Shown: positions 46,819 through 56,187, numbered from the stretch's first letter. The stretch is 64,000 nucleotides of DNA from Salinimicrobium flavum (GCF_042684505.1 NZ_JBHULT010000005.1:434001-498000), one strand, 5' to 3'. Translations and numbers: made by a program. Notes: generated from the letters alone by a model not told the origin.

Positions 46819-47534
46819 AAGTTTATATAGGATGTTCTGGATGGAACTACAGGGATTGGCGCGGAAAGTTCTATCCGGAAAAGCTTGCGCAAAAGAACTG
46901 GCTTCAATTCTATTCCGAAGAATTCAATACTGTAGAGATCAACAGCACTTTTTACCGTTTTCCAAAAGATGAGACCGTTGCGAAATGGAGAGATACCGTC
47001 CCCGATAATTTTCGGTTTACCCTTAAGGGCAGTCGGTACATAACACACATGAAGAAGCTCAATGATGTGGAGGAGAGTGTGTTGAATTTCAACACTACGG
47101 CAGGAATAATGGGGAAAAAACTGGGCAGTGTTTTATGGCAGCTGCCCCCAAGTCTGCACCGTGATGATGAAAGGCTTACAGGGTTTATCAACCTGCTGGA
47201 TCCACAGATCAAAAATGTAATCGAATTCCGCCATGAAAGCTGGTATGATGAGGAGGTATATAGACTCTTGAAAAAACATAAGCTGACCTTCTGTTCGATC
47301 TCCAGTCCCCGGTTTCCTGAGGAAATGATCACCACTGCCGAAACAGGCTATGTCCGCTTCCATGGAAAAGGTAAGAAGTGGTATGATTACTATTATTGCG
47401 AAGAGGAATTAAAGGAATGGGCAGAGATGATCAAGGATTCAGGTCTTAAGGAGATATTTATCTACTTCAATAATGACATGCACGCCAATGCTCCTGAAAA
47501 TGCGAGGCAACTACGGGAATTACTTGAAAGTTAA
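46815..47534 (+). CDS. DUF72 family protein
   Basis: A 239-residue TIM-barrel protein of the DUF72 family (YecE-like), function unknown. Landmarks are YIGCSGWNYRDWRGKFYPE at the start, FNTVEINSTFYRFP, and GYVRFHGK and FIYFNNDMHANAPENA near the end. ATG at 46815 overlaps the glycosylase stop by four bases (ATGA), so the two are coupled; the frame is open six codons further up, but that start is less likely. Its stop overlaps the stop of an antisense pseudogene remnant. Confidence 0.9.
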   Translation: MKVYIGCSGWNYRDWRGKFYPEKLAQKNWLQFYSEEFNTVEINSTFYRFPKDETVAKWRDTVPDNFRFTLKGSRYITHMKKLNDVEESVLNFNTTAGIMGKKLGSVLWQLPPSLHRDDERLTGFINLLDPQIKNVIEFRHESWYDEEVYRLLKKHKLTFCSISSPRFPEEMITTAETGYVRFHGKGKKWYDYYYCEEELKEWAEMIKDSGLKEIFIYFNNDMHANAPENARQLRELLES

Positions 47535-47692
47535 ATTTCAATTTCCATTCCGTCGTGAGCGGAAATGATTTCCAGGCCTTCATGTTCCATTGCTTTAAGG
47601 GTTTTCCGCGACTCTTTTATGTCCTTGAAGAACCAACTGCCAAAGTGAACAAAGGTGATATTTGAGGTGTGAGGACTGTGGTGGGAGGTTAA
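47531..47692 (-). pseudogene. 3' remnant of an MBL-fold hydrolase paralogue
   Basis: The minus strand encodes about 53 residues including ITFVHFGSWFFKDIKESRK and SAHDGMEIEI, matching the C terminus of the intact hydrolase at 53064 (MVFTHYGTWFFENINESKK and PGYDGMELEI). There is no start codon, and a stop precedes the homologous part at about 47710, so the first three quarters are gone. It is a decayed duplicate, no longer functional. Confidence 0.8.
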
Positions 47693-47800
47693 TTTTAAAG
47701 AGGTTTTTTAACAAAGTAAAAACAAAGAAACCCTTGGGATCCAGTTTATTGGGATGATATGTGTCATTTTATTCATCGCTCATATTGGCTAGATTTAGGT

Positions 47801-48571
47801 ATGAAAAAACATTCAATTTTAAATCTGCTGTTTTTAACGTCACTTTTGACCTTTTTCACCCCTTCACTTGAGGCGCAACAGGAACTGACCGCTAAAGAAA
47901 TCGTTGAAAAAGCCGATGAAAACATGCGCGGCAAAAGTTCTGTAGCTGATGTTGATATACAGATAATCAGACCCACCTGGAAGCGCGATATGAATATGAA
48001 AAGCTGGACCAAGGGTGATGATTATTCCATGATCCTGGTGAAATCTCCGGCCAAAGAAAAAGGCACTGCTTTTTTAAAGAGAAAAAAAGAAGTTTGGAAT
48101 TGGATCCCTTCTATAGAACGGAATATAAAATTACCGCCCTCTATGATGTCTCAAAGTTGGATGGGTACAGATTTTACAAATGATGACCTTGTTAAAGAGG
48201 CGTCAACAGTTCAGGACTACGAACACAAGATCCTCGGCAAGGAGAACCTAAATGGCAAAGAAACCTATAAGATCGAGATGATTCCGAAGCCTGATGCTGC
48301 TATAGTCTGGGAAAAGGTTATTGTTTGGGTAGACACCAGGGATTTTTTGCAGCTTAAAGCCGAGTTCTATGATGAAGACGGGGAACTGGTGAACGTGATG
48401 AATTCCGGGGAAATTAAAATGATGGGTGGGCGTAAGATCACTTCTGTAGTTGAAATGATCCCGGTGGACAAGAAAGGTTACAAAACACTCATTATTTACA
48501 ATGATATTGTTTTTGACAAAGAGATCAATGACAACTTTTTCACTACCCGTAATATGAAACAATTGAAGTGA
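47801..48571 (+). CDS. LolA-like outer-membrane lipoprotein-sorting protein
   Basis: A 256-residue periplasmic protein with a signal peptide (to about SLEAQQ) and a LolA-like half-barrel: ADENMRGKSSVADVDIQII, GTAFLKRKKEVWNWIPSIERNIKLPPSMM, and YKIEMIPKPDAAIVWEKV. It belongs to the outer-membrane lipoprotein-sorting family often paired with exporters (PF17131-like) rather than classic LolA. ATG at 47801 was chosen over an ATG 42 bases upstream because it starts the signal peptide. First gene of a five-gene operon with a LolCDE-like ABC transporter; it probably carries a lipid or lipoprotein across the periplasm. Confidence 0.85.
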   Translation: MKKHSILNLLFLTSLLTFFTPSLEAQQELTAKEIVEKADENMRGKSSVADVDIQIIRPTWKRDMNMKSWTKGDDYSMILVKSPAKEKGTAFLKRKKEVWNWIPSIERNIKLPPSMMSQSWMGTDFTNDDLVKEASTVQDYEHKILGKENLNGKETYKIEMIPKPDAAIVWEKVIVWVDTRDFLQLKAEFYDEDGELVNVMNSGEIKMMGGRKITSVVEMIPVDKKGYKTLIIYNDIVFDKEINDNFFTTRNMKQLK

Positions 48572-49791
48572 TGTTCTTAAAGATCGCATGGCTGAATATC
48601 TGGCGTAATAAGCGACGAACGCTGATTACAGCCACATCCATTTTTTTTGCCGTGTTACTCGCTATACTCACTAGATCTGTCACAGACGGAGTATATGAAA
48701 ATATGATCAGGAATATGGTGAGTTATTCTTCGGGTTACCTGCAGGTCCATCAAAAAGGCTATTGGGATGAACAATCTATTGATAACACCTTTGAGTCTAA
48801 CCCTGAGTTGGACCAAAAGCTACTGCAACAACCCGGCGTTACACAGATAATGCCGCGTCTGGAAAGTTTTGCCCTTGCTTCTTCTGAGGATAAAACAAAA
48901 GGGGTAATGATCCTGGGAGTTGACCCTCAAAAGGAAAAAGCAGTCAATAACCTTCATGAAAAAGTAACTAAAGGAAAGTATCTGGAGAAGGAAGATGAAA
49001 ATGCCGTGGTGATAGGGGAGGGACTGGCGTCACATCTTCACTTGAAAATTAATGACAGCCTGGTTTTGCTTGGCCAGGGGTATCATGCGAGCAGTGCCGC
49101 CGGAAAATACAGGATAAAGGGTGTCATAAGTATGGGGTCCCCTGAATTGAATGACAATATTGTCTATATGCCTCTTAAACAGGCTCAGTCAATGTATGGT
49201 GCTGAGAATCGCCTCACGGCCATCTCAATTATGCTAAAGAAATCAGCAGACCTTAAAGAATTAAAATCAAATATAGATGCACGTATTGATCCCGAAAAAT
49301 ATGAGATCATGACATGGAAGGAAATGATGCCGGAAATAGACCAGTTTATTGAAGCTGACAGTACCGGGCATTTGATAATAATAGGAATACTTTACCTGAT
49401 AATCTCTTTTGGGCTTTTCGGAACCCTGCTCATGATGACCTTTGAAAGACTTAGGGAATTTGGGATACTTGTCGCCATTGGCATGAAAAAACAACTGTTA
49501 GCCTTTATCCTGTTGTTGGAGTCTGTAATGATCTCCCTGATTGGCTGTTTTGCAGGGGTGATTGGCGCCCGTCTTGTAATCCTGTGGTTCACTGAACATC
49601 CTATTTATTTTACAGGAGAACTTAAGGAAGTGTATCAAACTTACGGAATAGATCCAATTATCTTCTTTTCTGAAGATCAACAGATATTTATCACTCAAAC
49701 CTTAATTGTGTTGTTGCTGTCTGTTATACTGGCGTTATATCCGGGAATAAAAGTAATGAAGCTGAAACCTATAGCTGCTATAAATAGTTAA
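48571..49791 (+). CDS. FtsX/LolC-like ABC permease (first of pair)
   Basis: A 406-residue inner-membrane permease of the MacB/FtsX class. One N-terminal helix (about 18-37) is followed by a large periplasmic domain (to about 265) and three C-terminal helices (about 270-290, 310-335, 370-390), the LolC/LolE topology. MFLKIAWLNIWRNKRRTLITA is the usual N-terminal coupling region. The ATG shares a base with the LolA-like stop (TGATG). Pairs with the next gene and the ATPase. Confidence 0.9.
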   Translation: MFLKIAWLNIWRNKRRTLITATSIFFAVLLAILTRSVTDGVYENMIRNMVSYSSGYLQVHQKGYWDEQSIDNTFESNPELDQKLLQQPGVTQIMPRLESFALASSEDKTKGVMILGVDPQKEKAVNNLHEKVTKGKYLEKEDENAVVIGEGLASHLHLKINDSLVLLGQGYHASSAAGKYRIKGVISMGSPELNDNIVYMPLKQAQSMYGAENRLTAISIMLKKSADLKELKSNIDARIDPEKYEIMTWKEMMPEIDQFIEADSTGHLIIIGILYLIISFGLFGTLLMMTFERLREFGILVAIGMKKQLLAFILLLESVMISLIGCFAGVIGARLVILWFTEHPIYFTGELKEVYQTYGIDPIIFFSEDQQIFITQTLIVLLLSVILALYPGIKVMKLKPIAAINS

Positions 49792-49793
49792 AG

Positions 49794-51011
49794 ATGTTGG
49801 TTCAAATTGCCTGGCGGAATATTTGGCGCAATAAAACTCGCAGTCTTATTGTAACAAGCTCTATTGCCATTGGTTTATGGGCAGGTATTTTCATTCTCGC
49901 CTTTGCCTGGGGCATGTATAAGAACAATATTGACGAAACGGTCTATAAGCAACTTTCTCATCTTCAAATTCACCATCCTTTATTTTCAAAAGAGAATGAT
50001 GCGAAGCTTACTGTTCCAGAATCAAACAGGATTTTAGAAAAGCTCAAGAGCCAGCCCAAGGTGGCAGCGGTAAGCTCCCGGGTAATTACTTCTGGAATGA
50101 TCTCTTCAACCACAACGGCAGGAGGGGTGAAGATCATAGGGATAGACCCTGATTCTGAAAAGCAGCAGATAAGACTCAATGAAAATGTCAGGCAGGGAGG
50201 TTATTTTGAATCAGGAAAAGAAAATGAGATTTTGATTGGGGAAAAACTGGCGAAAAAACTAAAGGTTAAATTGAAAAGCAAAGTGGTGCTCACCTTCACT
50301 GATGTAAATTCTGATATTATTTCAGGTGCTTTCAGAGTTGGGGGGATATACCGGTCTGGGAATCTTTCTTTAGATGAAGTGAATGTATATGTATTAAGAC
50401 CTAAGTTGAGAGAATTTTTAGGATTGAGACAAGATGAGACTAATGAAATCGCGATACTTCTGAAAAGTGAAGAAAACCTGGGTTCCATAAAGGAATATGC
50501 AAATAGTATTGCACCCGGTTCAAAGGTGGAGGACTGGAAAGAAATGGCCCCTGAACTAAGACTGGTCATAGAATCCTTTAATCTCTACACCTACATTATC
50601 ACTGGAATAATTTTGTTAGCCCTCACATTTGGGATCGTCAACACTATGCTCATGTCAGTCCTTGAGCGTATTCGGGAGTTGGGAATGCTTATGGCAATTG
50701 GGCTCAATAAGTTGAAAATATTCCTTATGATCATGCTTGAAACCCTTTACCTGTCATTAATAGGCTGCCCTGTGGGTTTATTGATAGGTTGGCTGACTAT
50801 AAAAATACTCGGGAATTATGGGATAAATATTTCCATGTTTTCTGAAGGACTATCTTCTTATGGATTTAGTCCTGTGATCTATCCGGCTTTAGATGATCAG
50901 AAATACGGAATAGTAGCCATTATGTGTTTGATCACTGCACTGCTTTCGGCTATTTATCCGGCGTATAAAGCTCTTCAATTAAATCCTTCAGAAGCGATCA
51001 GAAAAATATAA
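49794..51011 (+). CDS. FtsX/LolE-like ABC permease (second of pair)
   Basis: A 405-residue permease homologous to its upstream neighbour, with the same one-plus-three helix layout: MLVQIAWRNIWRNKTRSLIVT at the N terminus, a periplasmic domain with VKIIGIDPDSEKQQIR, and GIVNTMLMSVLERIRELGM as the C-terminal coupling helix. It begins two bases after the first permease. Two distinct permeases rather than one point to a LolCE-like heterodimer. Confidence 0.9.
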   Translation: MLVQIAWRNIWRNKTRSLIVTSSIAIGLWAGIFILAFAWGMYKNNIDETVYKQLSHLQIHHPLFSKENDAKLTVPESNRILEKLKSQPKVAAVSSRVITSGMISSTTTAGGVKIIGIDPDSEKQQIRLNENVRQGGYFESGKENEILIGEKLAKKLKVKLKSKVVLTFTDVNSDIISGAFRVGGIYRSGNLSLDEVNVYVLRPKLREFLGLRQDETNEIAILLKSEENLGSIKEYANSIAPGSKVEDWKEMAPELRLVIESFNLYTYIITGIILLALTFGIVNTMLMSVLERIRELGMLMAIGLNKLKIFLMIMLETLYLSLIGCPVGLLIGWLTIKILGNYGINISMFSEGLSSYGFSPVIYPALDDQKYGIVAIMCLITALLSAIYPAYKALQLNPSEAIRKI

Positions 51012-51015
51012 GATT

Positions 51016-51714
51016 ATGGCCAGAACTATAATAGACGCGCATAAGATCAGTAAGATATATAATCAAACCATGGTGCCCGTGAAAGCGCTACAGGATGTTC
51101 ATGTACATATTGAAGAAGGTGAATTTGTGGCTTTAGTGGGGCCTTCAGGTTCGGGAAAATCTACACTGCTTAATATGATGGGGGGGCTGGATAAACCTAC
51201 GTCGGGCAGTGTGATAATTGATGATGTCGAGATCACCAAACTTTCAGAAAATAAGCTTATTGATTTCCGGCTTCACAATATAGGTTTCGTATTTCAATCC
51301 TTTAACCTGATTCCCGTGCTGACTTCAAAAGAAAATATAGGTTTCGTACTGCAGCTTCAGAATGTTCCGAAAAAAGAAAGAAAGGAGCGGGTAATGGAGT
51401 TGCTGAAGGAAATAGGACTCGAAGATAAAATCGACAATAAGCCCGGAGAGCTTTCAGGGGGGCAACAACAAAGGGTGGCAGTGGCAAGGGCCCTGGCTTC
51501 TAAACCTCAAATTGTTCTGGCTGATGAACCTACTGCAAACCTGGATTCGAAATCGGCCAATAAACTGATGGATACCATGGCAAAACTGAACCGCGAGGAA
51601 AATATAACTTTTCTTTTTTCAACTCATGACGCCCGTGTCATTAAGAAAGCAAGAAGGGTGATCACCCTTGTTGACGGTCGGGTGGATTCAGATGTGCAGC
51701 AAACTCCAATCTAA
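51016..51714 (+). CDS. LolD/MacB-type ABC ATPase
   Basis: A 232-residue ATPase that powers the two permeases. Walker A is GPSGSGKST (42-50), the signature is LSGGQQQRVAVARAL, Walker B is IVLADEPTANLDS and the H-loop is LFSTHDARV; all are intact. The form is that of LolD/MacB-class ATPases. It starts four bases after the second permease and its end overlaps the reading frame of the next gene by a few codons only if the longer start of that gene is used. Confidence 0.93.
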   Translation: MARTIIDAHKISKIYNQTMVPVKALQDVHVHIEEGEFVALVGPSGSGKSTLLNMMGGLDKPTSGSVIIDDVEITKLSENKLIDFRLHNIGFVFQSFNLIPVLTSKENIGFVLQLQNVPKKERKERVMELLKEIGLEDKIDNKPGELSGGQQQRVAVARALASKPQIVLADEPTANLDSKSANKLMDTMAKLNREENITFLFSTHDARVIKKARRVITLVDGRVDSDVQQTPI

Positions 51715-51718
51715 GGTC

Positions 51719-52867
51719 ATGGAAAAATGGAGCCTATACCTGCTTTTGGTAATGTTGGTGCCATTCAATATGAATTCACAAGACACGCCAAAGGTCTCTG
51801 TAGACGGATATATTAAAAACCTTCATGAATTCAGCTTTATTGACAGGCTGGAACAACTGGAGTGGACAAGCCTTATTCACAACCGGCTTAATTTTAAATA
51901 CCTGCCAAATGATGAATTTAGCATCAGACTGGAAGTGAGGAACAGAATCTATTACGGGGATCGTATAAGATCTTTCCCGGTTTTTTCTGAAATGATTGAT
52001 TATGATCCCGGCCTGGTAGATCTTTCCGTTAATTTAATTGAAGAAGATAACCTGATCTTTAATACCCTTATTGACAGGGCGCTGGTGAACTATACAAAAG
52101 GTAATTGGGATATAAGCCTCGGCCGGCAGCGGATTAATTGGGGGATGAATTTGGTGTGGAACCCAAATGATATCTTCAACACTTATAATTTCCTGGACTT
52201 TGATTACGAAGAACGTCCCGGCAGTGATGCTGTAAGGATACAATATTATACCGGAGACTTTAACAAGATCGAATTAACAGCGAAAAAAGGAGAGCAAAAT
52301 GATGATCTTATTGTCGCTGGAATGTACAAATTCAATAAATGGACTTATGATATTCAATTTTTGACCGGGGTGTACCAAAAAGACTGGGTAGTTGGGACCG
52401 GATGGGCAGGAAACCTGAAGGATGCCGGTTTTAAAGGAGAGATATCCTATTTTGTGCCTTACGAAGATTACCCCGGGGATGAAAATGTAATGAGCGCCTC
52501 TATTTCAATAGATTACGCATTTGAGAAAGGCTTGTATTTAAATAGTTCGGTGCTCTATAATAGTTCTGCTGATAATTCTTTTTCAGCAATAGAAGATCTC
52601 GCGCTGGCCAGGATCAGCGCCAAAAACCTGATGCCCTTTAAATACTCTTTTTTCCTTCAACTTTCAAAGGAGTTCACCCCCATTTTTTCGGGTACCGCTA
52701 ATTTCATCTATTCTCCCACGAGACATTCCGTAATTGTAATGCCCTCTCTTAATTATTCTTTGGCCACCAACTGGGACCTGAACTTTACCGGGCAGTCATT
52801 TTTCGAATTTGAAGATTACAAAACTTTGGGGAATAGTTTCTTTTTAAGACTTCGTTATAGTTTTTAA
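51719..52867 (+). CDS. Outer-membrane beta-barrel partner of the Lol-like system
   Basis: A 382-residue protein with a signal peptide (to about NMNSQ) and a beta-barrel body with the porin-like signature LGRQRINWGMNLVWNPNDIFN, ending in FFLRLRYSF with terminal Phe. It resembles DUF1302-type barrels associated with lipid exporters, but that assignment is tentative. ATG at 51719 was chosen as the start of the signal peptide. It is the last gene of the operon, five bases after the ATPase, and could be the outer-membrane acceptor or conduit for the carried molecule. Confidence 0.75.
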   Translation: MEKWSLYLLLVMLVPFNMNSQDTPKVSVDGYIKNLHEFSFIDRLEQLEWTSLIHNRLNFKYLPNDEFSIRLEVRNRIYYGDRIRSFPVFSEMIDYDPGLVDLSVNLIEEDNLIFNTLIDRALVNYTKGNWDISLGRQRINWGMNLVWNPNDIFNTYNFLDFDYEERPGSDAVRIQYYTGDFNKIELTAKKGEQNDDLIVAGMYKFNKWTYDIQFLTGVYQKDWVVGTGWAGNLKDAGFKGEISYFVPYEDYPGDENVMSASISIDYAFEKGLYLNSSVLYNSSADNSFSAIEDLALARISAKNLMPFKYSFFLQLSKEFTPIFSGTANFIYSPTRHSVIVMPSLNYSLATNWDLNFTGQSFFEFEDYKTLGNSFFLRLRYSF

Positions 52868-52918
52868 AATTAATTCTAATAAAGGTCATTTTCGGTATTC
52901 CCTTCGGTCTGAAATAAA

Positions 52919-53063
52919 CTTTAGAAAATTCTAATTGGCTGCAGGAAAATTTTAAGAAGGTTTTAATTAATTCAGGAAACATGCAGACGCACAGATCATT
53001 ACAGGAATTGCAATTATAAGCTGTCGCTCATAAAGAAGAAAAACTCAGGGACCTGCTGGACGG
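52919..53063 (+). pseudogene. Collapsed copy of the ion-channel gene
   Basis: The stretch 52948-52983 aligns without gaps to 55182-55217 of the channel locus (29 of 36 bases by eye), including ATTTTAAG, GGTTTTAATTAA and the ATG. Similarity continues weakly up to 52919 and down to about 53003 (ACAGATCATT). Then 53028-53060 matches 56033-56064 near the channel's 3' end, with 16 identical bases TCATAAAGAAGAAAAA. The roughly 800 bases between are missing. It is a dead, internally deleted paralogue. Confidence 0.7.
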
Positions 53064-53750
53064 TTAAATTTCCAGTTCCATTCCGTCATACCCGGGGATG
53101 AGTTCTGTCTCTTCGGTTTGCAGTTCCCTGATCATTTTCTTCGACTCATTGATATTTTCAAAGAACCAGGTGCCGTAATGGGTGAAAACCATTTTATTTG
53201 TATAGGGACTCAGCAGCCTAATCAGATCGGGTACTCCTGTATGGCCAAAAATGCGATCTTTTTTCCTTCTTATCATTCCGCCCTTTCTAATGAAGGAGGC
53301 TTCTGTGATCACTAGATCTACCCTGGGAAGTTCAGCGAGATTGGCTTTTTCGATCCAGGCCACATCCCCAGTAATGAATAGTTTTGTTCCGTCCTTTTCG
53401 ATCAGATAAGCGAGAGATTTTAGTTTAAGAGCGTGGATCACAGGAATGGGAGTAAACTTGTATCCATTGACGTGAAATTTTCCCGTGATGATCTTCAGGT
53501 TAGGCACCAGCTCGTGCTCCTCTGGCCCGAACAGAGGGATCTTTGGGGAGAAAATTTCCTTTTCGGGAACGAAATATGCATGATCGGGATGAAAATGGGT
53601 AAAGATGATTGCTTCCGGCTTGTGATCCATATAAACGGGTTCGCCAACGTCTATCAGGATCCTTTCGTCCAGTAAAAATCCGGTGTGATTGGTGTAATGA
53701 GGCGCCTTGGGTTCAATTTTTCCCCTGGTGCCCAGGATCTTGATTTTCAT
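53064..53750 (-). CDS. MBL-fold metallo-hydrolase
   Basis: A 228-residue metallo-beta-lactamase-fold hydrolase. The metal motif HxHxDH is THFHPDHAYF, further ligands are in FITGDVAW and VFTHYG, and the last also fits RNase Z-like enzymes; the substrate is unknown. The enzyme is cytosolic, with no signal peptide. Its stop abuts the collapsed channel copy, and a fragment of a paralogue lies at 47531. It follows the erythromycin-esterase-like gene by 10 bases and shares its transcript. Confidence 0.9.
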   Translation of the reverse strand: MKIKILGTRGKIEPKAPHYTNHTGFLLDERILIDVGEPVYMDHKPEAIIFTHFHPDHAYFVPEKEIFSPKIPLFGPEEHELVPNLKIITGKFHVNGYKFTPIPVIHALKLKSLAYLIEKDGTKLFITGDVAWIEKANLAELPRVDLVITEASFIRKGGMIRRKKDRIFGHTGVPDLIRLLSPYTNKMVFTHYGTWFFENINESKKMIRELQTEETELIPGYDGMELEI

Positions 53751-53760
53751 GGAAAAGTTT

Positions 53761-55074
53761 TTAAATTCCGAAGGGATAAGTATCTGGGGTGAGATGTCCG
53801 TCTGGAGTAAGATGTAGCGGGTGCAATCCTTTGGTCTTATCTATATAGAGGAAAGCGTCATACCGTTGAGACATTATTGACTGGACATAATTCCCTCTTT
53901 CCCTGTGAGGGTCATAAACAACCCCAACTGCACGATGGCCCATACGAGAACTGAAGATCTCCGTTATCGGCGAGTCCTCATCAAAGATCAGTAATTTATT
54001 CTTTTTTCCAAGCTGGTGCAGTAGCTTTTCCACGCTTCCTTCAATGGCCTTCGGCAATTCCATTTTAGTCATCTTTCCTCCCCAGAATTCCCCTGCGATC
54101 ACAGAGCCTTCATAAGAACCGAATCCAACCAGCACCACGCCTTCATCATTGTGCTGTTGTCTTACTAACTGGCCCACATTATGCATACCGTGGGCAGCCA
54201 TATCTGTCGCCCGGGCATCGCCGATATGTGTATTGTGTTCCCAGATGATGACCTTGGCAGCATCCCCGTGGTAGTCCATAAGGGTATTAAGGGTTTCCAC
54301 CATATGAGAATCTCTGACATTCCAGGAGGAGCTGTTGAAATGGGCCATAGCTTCATAATATTTTTCAGCATTTTTCATGACCAGGGAATTCAGCTCTGCA
54401 TTCAGCCCTGCTTCAGATTCGTGGTCATAGCGATGTGTTTGCAGCCGTACTTCAGAAAGTAACTGTACGACTTCATTCCTGCACCTGGGCTTCATATTGC
54501 GGTAGGCAGTGACATAGGAATCATTTTTCCGGTAAGGCTCGAAACAATCTGCTGCCTGTCTGGCAAGGACAGCCGTTTCCGGATCCTCCTTTTCAAGATA
54601 CTTTACAATGGTTTCCATAGATTCCCATAAGCTGTAAACATCCAGTCCGTAAAAACCTACTTTCTCAGGATTTTCGAGATTCTCGTTGTGCTTCCTCATC
54701 CATTTGGCAAAAGCAGCTATCTCCCAGTTCGCCCACATCCAGGTAGGCCAGCGTTTGAATTCCTGCAGCACTTCCTTAATGCTGTTTTCTGAACCCGGAA
54801 AGTTCTTTACCCAGCGATTGATCTTAAAACAATCTGGCCAGTCACCTTCTACCGCTACAAAAGAAAACCCTTTTTCTTCAATGAGACGCTTAGAGATCTC
54901 TGCACGCCAGGTGTAATATTCATGGGTGCCGTGGCTGGCTTCCCCCAGCAAGACATATTTTGAATCTCCTATCCTTTCGAGTAACGGGTCGAGATCGCCG
55001 GCATTTTCAAGGGGACGAATATGTTTGTTAGACAGATCTGGTTGCGAGGTGAAATTACTGATCATATTTGCCAT
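53761..55074 (-). CDS. Erythromycin esterase family protein
   Basis: A 437-residue member of the EreA/EreB family. The conserved LLGEASHGTHEYYTWRAEISK contains the Glu-His pair used for water activation, and EGDWPDCFKINRWV and WEHNTHIGDARATDM contribute further pocket residues. Only some family members hydrolyse macrolides; many are housekeeping enzymes of unknown role, so resistance should not be assumed. First gene of a pair with the MBL hydrolase. Confidence 0.85.
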   Translation of the reverse strand: MANMISNFTSQPDLSNKHIRPLENAGDLDPLLERIGDSKYVLLGEASHGTHEYYTWRAEISKRLIEEKGFSFVAVEGDWPDCFKINRWVKNFPGSENSIKEVLQEFKRWPTWMWANWEIAAFAKWMRKHNENLENPEKVGFYGLDVYSLWESMETIVKYLEKEDPETAVLARQAADCFEPYRKNDSYVTAYRNMKPRCRNEVVQLLSEVRLQTHRYDHESEAGLNAELNSLVMKNAEKYYEAMAHFNSSSWNVRDSHMVETLNTLMDYHGDAAKVIIWEHNTHIGDARATDMAAHGMHNVGQLVRQQHNDEGVVLVGFGSYEGSVIAGEFWGGKMTKMELPKAIEGSVEKLLHQLGKKNKLLIFDEDSPITEIFSSRMGHRAVGVVYDPHRERGNYVQSIMSQRYDAFLYIDKTKGLHPLHLTPDGHLTPDTYPFGI

Positions 55075-55214
55075 AATAGTTTGTTTTTAAGGGAAGTCCT
55101 GTTGATTTAATTTACAAATATTATTTTGGAAAGTTGCCGACAGGAGGAGTGGCTTTAGAAAAGTTTAAGTCCTTATTAAATAATTTTAAGGGGGTTTTAA
55201 TTAAATTGGGACTC

Positions 55215-56186
55215 ATGGAGACATTACAGATCATTCTAGGTTTAGCGATCATCATAATCACCTTTCTGGACTTCTTTCATACCACCCTTTCAGGAAACGG
55301 ATTTGGGTGGATCTCAGAATGGCTCAACAGAACCCTGAACCGACTTATCATTAAGAACAGGAGCAGATCTATTTATAATTATTCCGGAGTAATTCATCTG
55401 CTGCTTACCACCTTTGTTTGGATGGCATTACATTTTTCGGGGACATATCTCATTTTTACGGCGGGAGAGAATATGGTCATTAACGGAACAACCTTTGTTC
55501 CCGCAACCTATGCCGAGAGATTCTATTTTACCGGTTACATGCTATCAACGCTGGGGATTGGAGATTTTACTCCGGGAAATGATACCAGCAGGATCCTGGT
55601 GGGAATTTTGTCCTTTTCCGGTTTTATTCTCATCACCACGGGATTAACCTACCTACTTAGTGTGGTAAGTGCTGTATTGTCGAAAAAGGAACTATCCTTC
55701 TATATTTCCACGGTTGGAAAAGATTATGAAGGGTTATATCATTATTTTAAAAAGCAGGATGAGCTGGAATTCCTCATGTCAGACAGCAGTGACCTGCGGC
55801 AACAGATCCTTAAAAATGCCAGCAGCTATCTGTCCTTTCCCATGGTCAACTACTTCCTTACCAAAAAAAGGAACTCTGCCCTTATTTTACAATTGGCCAG
55901 GCTTCATGAGGTATTGACCGTACTGCAACTGGATTGGGGGGAGGATACTATTCAACGGGCAAAGATCCAAAAGATCCTTAATGCCATAGAAAAATACCTC
56001 AAGATTGGGATTGAAGGGCCTGAGTCTGCCATTCATAAAGAAGAAAAATTAAGGACCCTGCGAGGTTCCTGGAAGAAGTACGGCTATGACTTTCCTGACG
56101 GAAAGGAAATTGACCCGTGGTTCACTTCCAGTCTTAAATATGCCGGATGGGATTGGGATGATGTCTATAAGCTGGACCCGGAATAA
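55215..56186 (+). CDS. Two-helix potassium channel family protein
   Basis: A 323-residue inner-membrane channel. Helices lie at about residues 4-20, 63-85 and 130-155, and the pore loop between them holds the selectivity filter STLGIGDFTPG, a K+-channel-type TxGxGD. The C-terminal half is cytoplasmic and helical. The frame is open upstream to 55134 (TTG), with a GTG at 55149; ATG at 55215 was chosen because it puts the first helix at the N terminus, yet similarity of the decayed copy upstream of this ATG leaves the start open. Ligand or gating signal unknown. Confidence 0.8.
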   Translation: METLQIILGLAIIIITFLDFFHTTLSGNGFGWISEWLNRTLNRLIIKNRSRSIYNYSGVIHLLLTTFVWMALHFSGTYLIFTAGENMVINGTTFVPATYAERFYFTGYMLSTLGIGDFTPGNDTSRILVGILSFSGFILITTGLTYLLSVVSAVLSKKELSFYISTVGKDYEGLYHYFKKQDELEFLMSDSSDLRQQILKNASSYLSFPMVNYFLTKKRNSALILQLARLHEVLTVLQLDWGEDTIQRAKIQKILNAIEKYLKIGIEGPESAIHKEEKLRTLRGSWKKYGYDFPDGKEIDPWFTSSLKYAGWDWDDVYKLDPE

Positions 56187-56187
56187 T

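Noticed and set aside
53761..55074. Macrolide resistance gene
   Set aside because: The erythromycin-esterase family is broad and mostly not linked to resistance. No mobile element surrounds the gene.
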